Virus record (IMG/VR): IMGVR_UViG_3300037041_000414
Coordinates: 1 to 33,571 of that record
Length of the DNA: 33,571 nucleotides
Source of the DNA: a virus
Strand: one strand, 5' to 3'
Made by a program: the position numbers and the translations under genes. Each line of letters starts with the position of its first letter. Within the stretch, counting starts at the first letter, position 1. The notes under the pieces were generated by a model that saw only the letters and a list, made by a program, of their open reading frames with translations, was not told the DNA's origin and ran no database searches. This document shows, one piece after another, positions 1-7,166 of the stretch.

Positions 1-127
1 ATTTGACGAAACCGATCGTTTGCGGGGGCGTTTGCTTTCAAATATTCGTGAATATCGGTTGACGATATTTCGGAATACTTTGTTGTGTGTGCGAACGCCC
101 GTTGGACAAAAAAATCGAAAACCTGGG
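1..127. repeat. Terminal overlap, left copy (circular closure)
   Basis: Bases 1-127 are identical to 33445-33571. An exact 127-base overlap matches a common assembly k-mer size, so this is best read as the overlap of a circular contig and not as a biological terminal repeat. The unique genome is then 33,444 bp, either truly circular or circularly permuted inside the particle. The overlap falls inside a gene that runs across the junction. Confidence 0.9.
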
Positions 128-557
128 GGTTTGATTTGATTCGATCCAATTTGATTTGTTTCCACACGTCGGAAAATTCGGTTTCGTTTTCCCCGTTGAT
201 CACGAAATAACACGCGGCCAATTCGACCATGGTTTGTTCCTCCCCAATGAATTCCAATCGGAATTCCATTTCGGCCAATACATGGAACATTTCGACAATG
301 TTCCCCGCGTTGGCGGATCGTTTCATGGATTCGATCAACGTTTTCAATTGATCGTTGGTCATGTTCATTTCGGCGAATCGGGTCGCCACCTCTGCGGCGA
401 TCGCACGTTTCGCGGGGATCGTCATGGCGTTTTGATATTCGAACCAATCGGTTCCGTCGGGTTCGGTGAATATTTTCACCAATGGAATTTTTGATCCCGT
501 CACATGATTGTCAACGGGCGGTGGTTGTGTTGTCGGTTTTCGTTTGAACCAATTCAT
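1..557 (-). CDS. Putative tail assembly chaperone (gpG-like), 5' part; continues across the junction
   Basis: Starting at the ATG at 557 and reading leftward through base 1 into 33444-33369, this is one uninterrupted 210-residue frame on the circle. I do not recognise a signature domain. The call rests on position (next gene but one before the tape measure), size, a mostly helical acidic composition, and an overlapping -1 frame reaching almost to the tape measure start. That is the arrangement of lambda G/GT chaperones, which bind the tape measure and tail tube subunits during assembly. A T_TTT_TTT heptamer lies in frame at 114-108 (codons for residues 149-150). The start overlaps the stop of the preceding 45-residue gene. 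In this window the gene is split, with its 3' part at the other end. It could be an unrelated structural protein, but the layout argues for a chaperone. Confidence 0.6.
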   Translation of the reverse strand, partial: MNWFKRKPTTQPPPVDNHVTGSKIPLVKIFTEPDGTDWFEYQNAMTIPAKRAIAAEVATRFAEMNMTNDQLKTLIESMKRSANAGNIVEMFHVLAEMEFRLEFIGEEQTMVELAACYFVINGENETEFSDVWKQIKLDRIKSNPQVFDFFVQRAFAHTTKYSEISSTDIHEYLKANAPANDRFRQ

Positions 558-691
558 TTTGTTGATGTTTTTTTGGGTTTGTTTGCTTTCCTTGCGGCGT
601 TGATTGACGCGTTGCAAATGGCGAACGCGGACGATTCGGATTTCCCCGATCGCATAACCTGGGCCACGCAACGATCCAATTTTTTCGACAT
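554..691 (-). CDS. Small conserved-looking protein, 45 aa
   Basis: A 45-residue frame from the ATG at 691 to a TGA at 554-556. It begins MSKKLDRCVAQVMRSGKSES, then has an AFAICNASI stretch and a Lys-rich tail. The pattern LDRCVxxVMxxGKxESxAxAIC is, from memory, one seen in very short phage proteins near terminase or portal genes; their function is unknown. It starts 22 bases after the large terminase stop, and its TGA overlaps the ATG of the next gene, so it fits the operon exactly. It was chosen over longer alternatives because it fills an otherwise empty gap and its codon use matches its neighbours. Confidence 0.6.
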   Translation of the reverse strand: MSKKLDRCVAQVMRSGKSESSAFAICNASINAARKANKPKKTSTK

Positions 692-712
692 GTTTCAAAA
701 GTACGTCAAAAA

Positions 713-1978
713 TCAATTCCTCCAACGAATGAAATCGTTGTGGAACGTCCACAAATAATATCGGAAACAATCCAACAAATGGGTCAACGACGCGTCGCGA
801 CCTTTGTCAATGTCACCGTTGGGTGTGGTTTCGACGTTCTGCAAATCGTGGATCAAAAAATGACACGACGGATCAATGATCAAATCGGGGTGTTTTTCCA
901 ACATTGAATTCAACAACACCCGCGAATTTTTGATCGACGGGTTCACGCTTGGAACCTTGAACGCGGATTTGGGGATCGCCAATTCGTCCCGAATGATCAT
1001 GTAATAATTCAACGCCCCTTTGGTCATGGCGGAACGGTTGGCCCCCGACGCGTCACCCGTGACAATGAACAATTGATCCCCGAACGTCACGCGTATCGTT
1101 TCGCACAATTGGAAAATGTCCGAATTCCTCAATCGGAATTCCCGAATGATTCGGATTTTGCCGTCGAACGATTGTCCCGCGATACATGTGATTGGATCCA
1201 CGTTGAAATCGAACGACAAAATGATCGGTTCCTTTGGGTTCACCTCCGCATGTTTGACCGTTTTGAACTTGTTGAACGCATACGCGAACGGACGATCCAC
1301 GTCAACCACGTCCCAATCCCCATTGACGAACACGGCGCGGGTCACGTCGTCCAAATTTTCCATGGCGGCCAAATATTCGGGCGGCAACGTGGGATTGTCG
1401 ATCATTAACGAACGCTTGTAAAAATACGACGGTGGCAACGTTCCCGACATGGCGGGTTCATGGAATTCGGTTTTGGTCCATGTCTGCGACGGGTTGCATG
1501 TCAACAATATCAATCGGGGCGGTTGGTTCGGAATGATGTGACGTCCCACCCTCAATTTGCATTTTTCAAACGTTTTTTTTTGGACCTCCTGGGATTCCTC
1601 AATCAAAAAAAAATTGGTTTCCAATCCGTCGAATCGGGTCAAATCTTTGTCCATGTTGAAATTTTCGGGGAAAAATTCCAATGTGGACCCGTTGGTGAAC
1701 GTCACAATGTGATCCGTTTGGTGATACGACCGAATGAATGATTTGGGGCAAAGTTTGAAAAACGTGGGGATCGTGGTCCGCTTCAATGACGGCAACGATT
1801 CACGGATCACATGCGATTTCGAATTGGGGAACACCTTGGCCAACAAAATCAATGTGGCCAACGACACGAATGATTTCCCACCACCCGCCGCGCCTCCAAA
1901 CAACAACGATTCGTATTTTCCCGAAAACACGGCCTCCATGAATTCCAATTGTTTCGGGTGTGGTTCAAATTTGACCAT
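713..1978 (-). CDS. terL: Terminase large subunit (TerL)
   Basis: The ATP-driven motor that packages phage DNA through the portal and cuts the concatemer. The 421-residue protein has both expected domains. The N-terminal ATPase has a Walker A GGAAGGGKS at residues 28-36, a Walker B FFLIEE at 123-128 and a coupling motif LTCNP at 159-163. The C-terminal RNase H-like nuclease has acidic residues in LSFDFNVDP (D257), VTGDASG (D309) and the DASLTHLLDCFRYYLW segment (D395, D403). The ATG at 1978 lies three bases after the stop of the preceding 96-residue gene. The small subunit lies upstream on the same strand with two small genes between. Unusually, tail genes follow and not the portal gene, which is about 11 kb further along the circle. 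Confidence 0.96.
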   Translation of the reverse strand: MVKFEPHPKQLEFMEAVFSGKYESLLFGGAAGGGKSFVSLATLILLAKVFPNSKSHVIRESLPSLKRTTIPTFFKLCPKSFIRSYHQTDHIVTFTNGSTLEFFPENFNMDKDLTRFDGLETNFFLIEESQEVQKKTFEKCKLRVGRHIIPNQPPRLILLTCNPSQTWTKTEFHEPAMSGTLPPSYFYKRSLMIDNPTLPPEYLAAMENLDDVTRAVFVNGDWDVVDVDRPFAYAFNKFKTVKHAEVNPKEPIILSFDFNVDPITCIAGQSFDGKIRIIREFRLRNSDIFQLCETIRVTFGDQLFIVTGDASGANRSAMTKGALNYYMIIRDELAIPKSAFKVPSVNPSIKNSRVLLNSMLEKHPDLIIDPSCHFLIHDLQNVETTPNGDIDKGRDASLTHLLDCFRYYLWTFHNDFIRWRN

Positions 1979-1981
1979 GGA

Positions 1982-2272
1982 TCAATGGGGCCAAAATTTG
2001 TTTGGGGTTGTCTGCGATCGGACGATTTCGTTTCGTCGGGTTTTGAAATACCGTTGGACCAACAACCATTCGTCCCGTTGTTGGGTTGTGAACTCGTTCA
2101 ATCCCTCGGTCATGATGTCGTGGTGAACCTGGGTCACTTTGCGTTCAATCCATTTTTCCGCACGATCCACGGTTCCCGTGTCGTCGATCACCGATTGAAT
2201 GATCATTTGGATTTCGGGTTCCGAAACCGTGGTCAAACATGTGGCCGTTGTCATTTTTGTGAATTCCTCCAT
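1982..2272 (-). CDS. Hypothetical protein, 96 aa, between terminase subunits
   Basis: I do not recognise this acidic, probably helical 96-residue protein. It starts at the ATG at 2272, after an AATAAAACAACAACACA leader of the kind seen before many genes here, and ends three bases before terL. The C-terminal half has a repeated R/E pattern (RDEWLLVQRYFKTRRNEIV) that could form a helix or a short coiled coil. Position between the terminase genes suggests a packaging-related or simply co-transcribed role; nothing in the sequence decides which. Confidence 0.75.
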   Translation of the reverse strand: MEEFTKMTTATCLTTVSEPEIQMIIQSVIDDTGTVDRAEKWIERKVTQVHHDIMTEGLNEFTTQQRDEWLLVQRYFKTRRNEIVRSQTTPNKFWPH

Positions 2273-2292
2273 TGTGTTGTTGTTTTATTGTA

Positions 2293-2505
2293 TCAATTCA
2301 AATCGATCCGAAAATTCAATTCGTCCCAAACGTCCGTCCAAAACCCCAATGATTCGGTTGGATCGTCAAACGATTGTCCATTCAAAAATGAAAAACCGTC
2401 GGCCATTTGTTGGATCTTGTTGTTCACGAATTCCATGGCGGGTTCGATCCCTCGGTGTTTGTGGATCAAATCACCCACGAATTCGTCAAATTGTTCACGC
2501 GTCAT
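2293..2505 (-). CDS. Hypothetical protein, 70 aa
   Basis: A 70-residue frame from the ATG at 2505, two bases after the terminase small subunit stop. It is acidic (MTREQFDEFVGDLIHKHRGI at the start, FWTDVWDELNFRID near the end) with no Cys and no membrane segment. Upstream in-frame extension would run into the small terminase gene and has no good start, so the internal ATG was chosen. Function unknown; the tight spacing on both sides shows it belongs to the packaging operon. Confidence 0.7.
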   Translation of the reverse strand: MTREQFDEFVGDLIHKHRGIEPAMEFVNNKIQQMADGFSFLNGQSFDDPTESLGFWTDVWDELNFRIDLN

Positions 2506-2507
2506 TT

Positions 2508-3074
2508 TTACGAAAATTTGATTGTTTGGTCGCCAATTTTGAACACTTGTTCGTCCCCAACCACGTCGATCGTCATGTTGTCCGCCCAATTCAATGGATC
2601 GGTATTTTTCAACGCAAAGATCACCGCGGTGGCGTTGGGGCCAATGAATCGGTTTTTTTTCTTTACTCTGCGACCCGCCAATTGTCCCGTTTTGGAAAAC
2701 AATTCCTCCGTTTCGGATTCCTCGATCCAATATCCCGTCAACAATCGGGTCAACCCGTCGATCGCCTTTTCACGGATTGATTCCTTTCCGATCCGTCCGT
2801 GTTTTTCCTTGGCTTTTTTGTAACGGTCGGAAATTTCGGAATCGGTGTTTGTCCAATTCCAAAACGTTCGGACGGTGATTCCGTTTTCGCCACAACACGA
2901 TTCGATCGTGACGTCGCCCGATTCATACAATTCACAAATTCGTTCGGCCTTGGCCCGACGTTCAATTGTCGGATCCTGGGTCGGCTTCGATTTGGATTTC
3001 ACCGATTTCGGGTTCGGTTTCAACCCCGTTTTTTTCTTTGTCATTTGGCGCGATGTTTTGACCATGGCCAACAT
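2508..3074 (-). CDS. terS: Putative terminase small subunit (TerS)
   Basis: The DNA-recognition subunit of the packaging motor. After a Lys/Pro-rich basic N-terminus (residues 1-35) there is a helix-turn-helix-like region at about 44-76 (AERICELYESGDVTIESCCG, then ITVRTFWNW), as in many small terminases. A Lys/Arg-rich middle follows, then an FIGPNATAVIFALKNTDPLNWAD-type C-terminal segment; the pattern of Ala, Lys and N-x-DP-x-xW is common in TerS proteins. The ATG at 3074 follows CAACAACAACAACGACGGACC and gives 188 residues; another ATG at 3044 is possible. The 5' end overlaps the previous gene by 113 bases in another frame. Large terminase lies two genes downstream. Confidence 0.8.
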   Translation of the reverse strand: MLAMVKTSRQMTKKKTGLKPNPKSVKSKSKPTQDPTIERRAKAERICELYESGDVTIESCCGENGITVRTFWNWTNTDSEISDRYKKAKEKHGRIGKESIREKAIDGLTRLLTGYWIEESETEELFSKTGQLAGRRVKKKNRFIGPNATAVIFALKNTDPLNWADNMTIDVVGDEQVFKIGDQTIKFS

Positions 3075-3345
3075 GGTCCGTCGTTGTTGTTGTTGCGTCG
3101 TTCCCCGTGACAAAATTCAAAAACGCCATTCGGTCGGGTTTGATCAAATGGTTTTTGGTTTTGGACCAATGGTCACAAAATCGATTCCACACGTCGTTGT
3201 ATTTTTTGGTGATCAAATGATCCCCCAATGTTGGATCGGGAAAATCGTTCCCAACGTATCGGGAAAACGAATTGATCACCGTCCAAAACTCGGTGTGAAT
3301 TTTTATTTGTTCGCGCCCCGCGGCGCGGCGAATTGATCGGTTCAT
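2962..3345 (-). CDS. Hypothetical protein, 127 aa, overlapping terS
   Basis: A 127-residue frame from the ATG at 3345. The first 90 residues are mixed helical and aromatic-rich (EFWTVINSFSRYVGN, YNDVWNRFCDHWSK). The last 40 are Thr-rich then acidic (EKNGVETEPEIGEIQIEAD) and share DNA with the basic N-terminus of TerS in another frame. I recognise no domain. The stop of the 60-residue gene upstream is 10 bases before this ATG. The Thr run comes from the AAC-repeat that also serves as the leader of terS. Confidence 0.65.
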   Translation of the reverse strand: MNRSIRRAAGREQIKIHTEFWTVINSFSRYVGNDFPDPTLGDHLITKKYNDVWNRFCDHWSKTKNHLIKPDRMAFLNFVTGNDATTTTTDHVGHGQNIAPNDKEKNGVETEPEIGEIQIEADPGSDN

Positions 3346-3355
3346 TTTTTCAAAT

Positions 3356-3538
3356 TTACAACAAATGATTGAAAAACGATTCAAACAATCCGATCATGTC
3401 CATGGCCTGGGATCTTGCGGATTCGATCGCGGACGTTTTCATTTGGAATTCCTCCAATGAAATTTGATCGTTGGTCGCCATGTCTGCGATCATGTCGTCA
3501 AACATGGCGTTCAAATTGGTTTTGATTTCCTCGTTCAT
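3356..3538 (-). CDS. Hypothetical protein, 60 aa
   Basis: A 60-residue acidic, strongly helical protein (MNEEIKTNLNAMFDDMIADM at the start, SARSQAMDMIGLFESFFNHLL at the end). The ATG at 3538 lies one base after the TAG stop of the winged-helix gene, suggesting translational coupling. Amphipathic helices suggest an oligomerising or adaptor protein. No known family recognised. Confidence 0.7.
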   Translation of the reverse strand: MNEEIKTNLNAMFDDMIADMATNDQISLEEFQMKTSAIESARSQAMDMIGLFESFFNHLL

Positions 3539-3539
3539 G

Positions 3540-3938
3540 CTAAAATTCAAATGTGGTTTGGACGGGTTGGTTGGTGATCTTCATGATCGCGATTTGACGT
3601 TCCGCCATTTCCCGAATGGATCGGATCGCGTTTTCCCTGGATTTCAATGAATCGATCCAATCCTCGATTTCCTCGATTGAATCCGCGACGAAATAACCCT
3701 TGGACGTTGCGATCAATCCCACGACCAAATTGTTCAATCGAATGTATTGGATCATTTTTCGGACCCTGGATTCCTTGAATTCAATGTTGAAATGGGTTTT
3801 CAATCCGTCAATGATCGCGTCGGCGGTGACGATGTGTTGTTTTCCTTTTTTGGTGTTGAACCTCTGCACGATCACACCAACGAATTTTTGTTCGTCGGGT
3901 GACAATTCAACGGTGTGTTCCTCGAATGTTTTGATCAT
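3540..3938 (-). CDS. Putative winged-helix DNA-binding protein, 132 aa
   Basis: The region at about residues 35-95 reads as a winged helix: TADAIIDGLKTHFNIEFKES, RVRKMIQYIRLNNLV, then a wing around ATSKGYFVADSIEEIEDWID and a closing SLKSRENAIRS helix. Proteins with the pattern 'R-x(2)-I-x(2)-IR ... GYFVA ... EEIxxWIxSLKSR' are common in phages and are usually called DNA-binding or replication-associated proteins. The gene starts at 3938 after AACAACAAC. It lies at the end of the early block just before the packaging genes, so it could be a transcriptional regulator of the early-to-late switch. That role is inferred. Confidence 0.65.
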   Translation of the reverse strand: MIKTFEEHTVELSPDEQKFVGVIVQRFNTKKGKQHIVTADAIIDGLKTHFNIEFKESRVRKMIQYIRLNNLVVGLIATSKGYFVADSIEEIEDWIDSLKSRENAIRSIREMAERQIAIMKITNQPVQTTFEF

Positions 3939-4080
3939 GTTGTTGTTGTTTTTCGATCAATGATTGTTTCCTTTGTTCCCACGATTGGATCATTCGATCA
4001 ATCATTTGGCGTTGTTGTTTCAATTGGGCCAACGTTCGGTCACACATGGCGACGCCGTCGTCAAAATTTCGGTTGATCAT
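3907..4080 (-). CDS. Small Gln/Arg-rich coiled-coil protein, 57 aa
   Basis: A 57-residue frame from the ATG at 4080, which overlaps the stop of the membrane-protein gene (ATGA), to a TGA at 3907. The body is a charged helix (LAQLKQQRQMIDRMIQSWEQ, then RKQSLIEK), fitting a short coiled coil. The C-terminal QQQ run is the AAC-repeat leader of the next gene read in another frame, so the two genes overlap by 32 bases. Function unknown; the start overlap and gap-filling position support it as real. Confidence 0.6.
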   Translation of the reverse strand: MINRNFDDGVAMCDRTLAQLKQQRQMIDRMIQSWEQRKQSLIEKQQQHDQNIRGTHR

Positions 4081-4337
4081 GATTTCACGATGTTGTCAAC
4101 CTCTGCGATTTGTTGATCGCGTCGGCGCAAATTTGACCATTGTTTGGCGTTCCATTTTTCGCGGATTTGGGAAATGATCCAAATGGCGGATCCCGCCGTT
4201 CCCGAATAAACGAAAACGACGCGGGTCAAAAACACGGCGATCGAAATGACGATCAAAATGGCGGACACGACGATCGCCAACGGCAACGTCCAAATCATGG
4301 CGATTTTTTCCATGACGTTCAATTTTTCATTTTTCAT
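4077..4337 (-). CDS. Small single-span membrane protein, 86 aa
   Basis: An 86-residue protein with one long hydrophobic stretch at about residues 12-43 (MIWTLPLAIVVSAILIVISI and beyond) followed by a cytoplasmic-looking basic tail (REKWNAKQWSNLRRRDQQ). The ATG at 4337 overlaps the end of the upstream gene by 11 bases. It lies in the early block away from the lysis genes, so it is less likely to be a holin and more likely an early inner-membrane protein such as a superinfection-exclusion or host-takeover factor; this is inference only. Confidence 0.7.
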   Translation of the reverse strand: MKNEKLNVMEKIAMIWTLPLAIVVSAILIVISIAVFLTRVVFVYSGTAGSAIWIISQIREKWNAKQWSNLRRRDQQIAEVDNIVKS

Positions 4338-4800
4338 TGTGAAATTTCATTTTGGTGATTGATTCGAAATCGGTTCGGCGGATCCATGTTCGGAAAAATG
4401 TTCCGCGTTGAAAATTGGCCTCCATTCGGGCCATGTCGTCGGGTTCCATGAACATTTCCGACAAAACGTTTTTGGTGGTGAACTTGAATTGACCGTCACC
4501 CAATTCGTTTTCGAACACTCGGACGGACAAATTTCCGTCGGCCATGTCTTGGGCCTCAATCAAAACGTCGGATTGGTTTGTCACCCCGATCAATTTGAAT
4601 TGGGATTCGTCGGTTGGCATGGCGGCCAAATACGCGTTCAATTCGGATTCGGTTCCGTGGAATTCAATGACCCCGTATTTGGTTTTGGTTTGACACCCTT
4701 GGGTGTATTGTTTGAACGTGTCGTCCCAATGAATGGTTCCGACGTATTGTTTCAACTGAATGTGAAACGTGTGTTGTTCGTTTGGATCGATTTTTTTCAT
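4327..4800 (-). CDS. Hypothetical protein, 157 aa
   Basis: A 157-residue soluble protein with no recognised domain. It mixes beta-rich segments (HTFHIQLKQYVGTIHWDD, KYGVIEFHGTESELNAYL) with an acidic loop and an aromatic C-terminal third (RGTFFRTWIRRTDFESITKM). It is the first gene after the 93-base intergenic region that holds an inverted repeat and an early-promoter-like upstream element, and it is preceded directly by a five-fold AAC repeat. It may therefore start a separate early transcript. Confidence 0.75.
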   Translation of the reverse strand: MKKIDPNEQHTFHIQLKQYVGTIHWDDTFKQYTQGCQTKTKYGVIEFHGTESELNAYLAAMPTDESQFKLIGVTNQSDVLIEAQDMADGNLSVRVFENELGDGQFKFTTKNVLSEMFMEPDDMARMEANFQRGTFFRTWIRRTDFESITKMKFHNEK

Positions 4801-4817
4801 GTTGTTGTTGTTGTTGT

Positions 4818-4851
4818 GGGACGAATATCGTTCAAAATCGACATTCGTCCC
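4818..4851. promoter_or_regulatory. Inverted repeat upstream of the 157-aa gene
   Basis: Arms gggacgaatatcg (4818-4830) and cgacattcgtccc (4839-4851) pair at 12 of 13 positions around an 8-base loop (ttcaaaat). There is no T-tract on either side, so it is not a typical terminator. It lies where the -7 to start region of a promoter would be, 18 bases from the ATG at 4800. It could be an operator or an mRNA 5' hairpin. Confidence 0.6.
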
Positions 4852-4876
4852 AATGTTTGTTCAATTGGTTTTCAAC
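4852..4876 (-). promoter_or_regulatory. Early-promoter-like upstream element (degenerate copy)
   Basis: The minus-strand element GTTGAAAACCAATTGAAC (plus 4859-4876), followed by ACAAACATTGGGACGAA, aligns with the dyad and -33 region of the promoter at 11128-11180 (GTTGAAAATAATTCAAC, then AAATTTGTGGGAACGAA). The -33 core is ATTG and not TTTG, and the -7 box is poor, so promoter activity here is less certain than at the other three sites. Confidence 0.4.
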
Positions 4877-4893
4877 ATTTTTTTGTTGATGTG

Positions 4894-5295
4894 TTAAAAT
4901 GGCAAATCGTCACCGTCGTCATTTGGACCCGTGGTTTGATTCTGCGGTTGTGCCTGGGTGTTTGATCCCGATCGGTTTGGATCCGCTAAAATTTCCACGT
5001 TGTCGGCCACGATTTGGGGATCCTTGCGGATCATTCCATTCGAATCGGTCCATTCACGGATTTCCAATCGACCGTCCACGGCGATTTTTTGTCCTTTGCG
5101 AACGTATTGGGCGGAAAATTCCGCGCCACGGCCAAATTGGGAAACGTTGAACCAGGTGGTTTTTTCCTCCTTTGTTCCGTTGCGGGACCATTTTTCCGTG
5201 ACGGCCACCGAAAAATTGGTGACGTTTGTTCCTTGTCCGATTGTTTTGGTTTGGGGATCCTGGCCCACACGCCCGATCACAATGATTTTGTTCAT
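4894..5295 (-). CDS. ssb: Single-stranded DNA-binding protein
   Basis: Coats single-stranded DNA during replication and recombination and recruits partners through its C-terminal tip. The 133-residue protein starts MNKIIVIGRVGQDP, has the OB-fold strand pattern (TNFSVAVTEKW, TTWFNVSQFGRGAEF, GQKIAVDGRLEIREW) up to about residue 105, then a Gln/Asn/Pro-rich linker and the acidic tip DDGDDLPF, typical of bacterial SSBs. The size is slightly shorter than cellular SSBs. It lies in the early block downstream of the replication proteins and the RecT-type recombinase, its natural partners. The ATG at 5295 is preceded by AAAAACAAC. Confidence 0.95.
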   Translation of the reverse strand: MNKIIVIGRVGQDPQTKTIGQGTNVTNFSVAVTEKWSRNGTKEEKTTWFNVSQFGRGAEFSAQYVRKGQKIAVDGRLEIREWTDSNGMIRKDPQIVADNVEILADPNRSGSNTQAQPQNQTTGPNDDGDDLPF

Positions 5296-5304
5296 GTTGT
5301 TTTT

Positions 5305-5559
5305 TTATGGTTTGATAATTGAAAACGGTTTGTTCGGTTGAATGATCCCTTGGGGGTCGGCGATCAATTTGTTGTTGTCCAACCACATTTCGAACGACCA
5401 CCCCATTGGGTGAACGGCGCGATCCATTGGTTCCCCATTTTTGTCCAATTGTTGGACGCCATTTTCGTCCATGGCGGGTTCGATTTTACACTCGGAAATG
5501 TATTCCCGTTGCAACAAAAACAACGTGGCGTTCCCGAAATGAATTTGTTTTTTACTCAT
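5305..5559 (-). CDS. Hypothetical protein, 84 aa
   Basis: An 84-residue soluble protein, unrecognised, starting at 5559 and overlapping the end of the upstream replication-type gene by eight bases. It contains an acidic loop (EPAMDENGVQQLDKNGEPMD) and a Trp-containing region (HPMGWSFEMWLDNNKLIAD). Its place between a replication gene and ssb suggests a role in early DNA metabolism, but no motif supports a specific one. Confidence 0.75.
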   Translation of the reverse strand: MSKKQIHFGNATLFLLQREYISECKIEPAMDENGVQQLDKNGEPMDRAVHPMGWSFEMWLDNNKLIADPQGIIQPNKPFSIIKP

Positions 5560-6403
5560 ATTGGTTTGATTTGATTGATTGAATGGTTTCGCGGAAATCG
5601 ATGTTCGATTCCAACATTGATTGGAACAATCGTTCCACGGCGATTTGACGGGCGCGGGTGACGAATTGTTGTTGAATTGATTGTGGTGTCAATCCGTCGG
5701 ACAACGCGTCGCGGATTTGACGGATTTCACGGGCGCGATCACGGGATTCGGGACGTTCGGATTCCAAACGTTGTTTGACCTGGGGTTCGGCGATCTTCAT
5801 GATTTCGTTTTTGTCTGCGATCGACAATTGGATCAACCCCATTTTTTCCAATGTCAAAAACATGTGATCGGATCCGAACACGTTGATCCAATCGATCCGT
5901 TTGGTTTTGGTGAATTGATCCCAACGTGGTCCAATGTAATTTTCAACGTAATCCCAAAACGACGCGATCCGTTCGGCCTCCGTTGGTTCGGTTTTGGGTT
6001 CCAACGCTTTCAATTTGTTGTTCATTTCGATCAACGCGGCCCCGCGTTTTTCTTTGTACGCGTTCATGACGTTGGCCAAATACATGGCGTTGAAATTTTG
6101 GAAATGTGACAATTCCACGTCCAATTCCCCCGCGACCGCCATTCGGAACGCCAATTTGATTTCGGCGGGTGTGAATTGTTTCAACTCGGTTTGAATGAAT
6201 TCCAACAAAACCATTTTTTGAATGTCCGTTGGTAAATTTTCCGCTTTCAAACCGATCAACGCGAACACATACCGCAACGATTGACGGATCGGTTCGTCGT
6301 CGGTCAATTGACGGATTGGGGTGTCCTGGGTTGCGGCCTCTGCGATTTCGCGTCCCTTAAAACTTGCGAATTGAATCGTCGAAATCGGGTTTCGAACGAC
6401 CAT
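5552..6403 (-). CDS. Putative replication-associated protein, 283 aa
   Basis: A helical 283-residue protein. The most family-like stretch is residues 60-120 (ELKQFTPAEIKLAFRMAVAG, then a FNAMYLANVMNAYKEKR motif), a layout of phage proteins next to replication initiators that are usually annotated only as hypothetical or replication proteins. A C-terminal part rich in Arg, Glu and Gln may bind DNA or a helicase. I place the start at the ATG at 6403: the run of Asn codons before it is the AACAACAACAACAAA leader found before many starts here, so the longer form starting at 6424 is unlikely. The 5' end overlaps the previous gene by 47 bases. Confidence 0.6.
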   Translation of the reverse strand: MVVRNPISTIQFASFKGREIAEAATQDTPIRQLTDDEPIRQSLRYVFALIGLKAENLPTDIQKMVLLEFIQTELKQFTPAEIKLAFRMAVAGELDVELSHFQNFNAMYLANVMNAYKEKRGAALIEMNNKLKALEPKTEPTEAERIASFWDYVENYIGPRWDQFTKTKRIDWINVFGSDHMFLTLEKMGLIQLSIADKNEIMKIAEPQVKQRLESERPESRDRAREIRQIRDALSDGLTPQSIQQQFVTRARQIAVERLFQSMLESNIDFRETIQSIKSNQYE

Positions 6404-7166
6404 TTTGTTGTTGTTGTTTTCCATTTTGTTTTCGAATTTTGATCCAATTTTTCAAAGTTAGGGAAACCGACATGTATTTTTTCGACACCTGGGAATGGTT
6501 TTCCATGGCCTCCAAAACCTCAATGATTTCCGCGCGGGAAAATTCCGCCTCCAATTTTTCACATTGATCGTTTGTCAATTGGTTTTTGATTTTTGCGACA
6601 TTTGGGAAATTTTTCACCACATGATCAATCAAAAAATGAACATGTCCATGATCAACCAATTCATGGTCCGACACACAAACAACATTGTTGTTTGTATTAT
6701 TTGAAATTGAATTTGAAATTGAAATTGTAGGGGTTGGAATTTGGTTGTCCTTTTGCTTATCCAAACGACCAACCGATTTTGTCAAATTTGGATTCCCTCC
6801 CAATTTGCCAACCTCCCGTCGGACTTGGCGAATCCGTTCGTCACCGACCATTCGTTTGGAAAAAAACCGACCGTTTTCGTCACACTTTAAGATTCCGAAA
6901 TTTGTCAATTCATTCCACACTTTTTTGAATTTTTTCGGCGACATTCCGACCAATTTTCGGACACCGTTTTCGTCTAAAATTTGATTTCCAATTTTCAAAA
7001 CTCCGATTTCGTCGGACAAAAACATGACACACAACAAATCAATCCAAACACCGCGGGTTTCGAATGAACACATTCGCAACGACGGATCCGTCAACCAATC
7101 CCCCGCGTAAAATTGAAACGCGGGTTGGCGATCCCTGGAATTTTGTTTGATCTTGTTGTCGTTCAT
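6357..7166 (-). CDS. Putative replication initiator / helicase-loader protein (DUF1376-like)
   Basis: The N-terminus at residues 16-49 (AFQFYAGDWLTDPSLRMCS, TRGVWIDLLCVMF) is the hallmark of DUF1376-like phage replication proteins, where an FYxGDWLxDP start and a TRGxWxxLL helix form a winged-helix domain. A Lys-rich central segment (GMSPKKFKKVWNELTNFGI), an Asn/Ser linker around residues 150-165 and a C-terminal helical domain (EIIEVLEAMENHSQVSKKYM) follow, fitting an origin-binding or loader protein of 269 residues. The ATG at 7166 overlaps the upstream stop. The C-terminal QQQQ run coincides with the AAC-repeat leader of the next gene. The phage has no helicase or polymerase of its own that I can see, so this protein probably recruits the host replisome. 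Confidence 0.75.
   Translation of the reverse strand: MNDNKIKQNSRDRQPAFQFYAGDWLTDPSLRMCSFETRGVWIDLLCVMFLSDEIGVLKIGNQILDENGVRKLVGMSPKKFKKVWNELTNFGILKCDENGRFFSKRMVGDERIRQVRREVGKLGGNPNLTKSVGRLDKQKDNQIPTPTISISNSISNNTNNNVVCVSDHELVDHGHVHFLIDHVVKNFPNVAKIKNQLTNDQCEKLEAEFSRAEIIEVLEAMENHSQVSKKYMSVSLTLKNWIKIRKQNGKQQQQNGRSKPDFDDSIRKF

Noticed and set aside
1-127. Direct terminal repeat as a biological phage end
   Set aside because: The repeat is exactly 127 bases, equal to a common assembly k-mer, and an open gene runs across the join, so a circular-assembly overlap is the simpler explanation.
3351-3358. TAAATTTG (minus strand) as a promoter -7 box
   Set aside because: The TAA is the stop codon of the 60-residue gene and the next ATG is only five bases away, leaving no usable leader.
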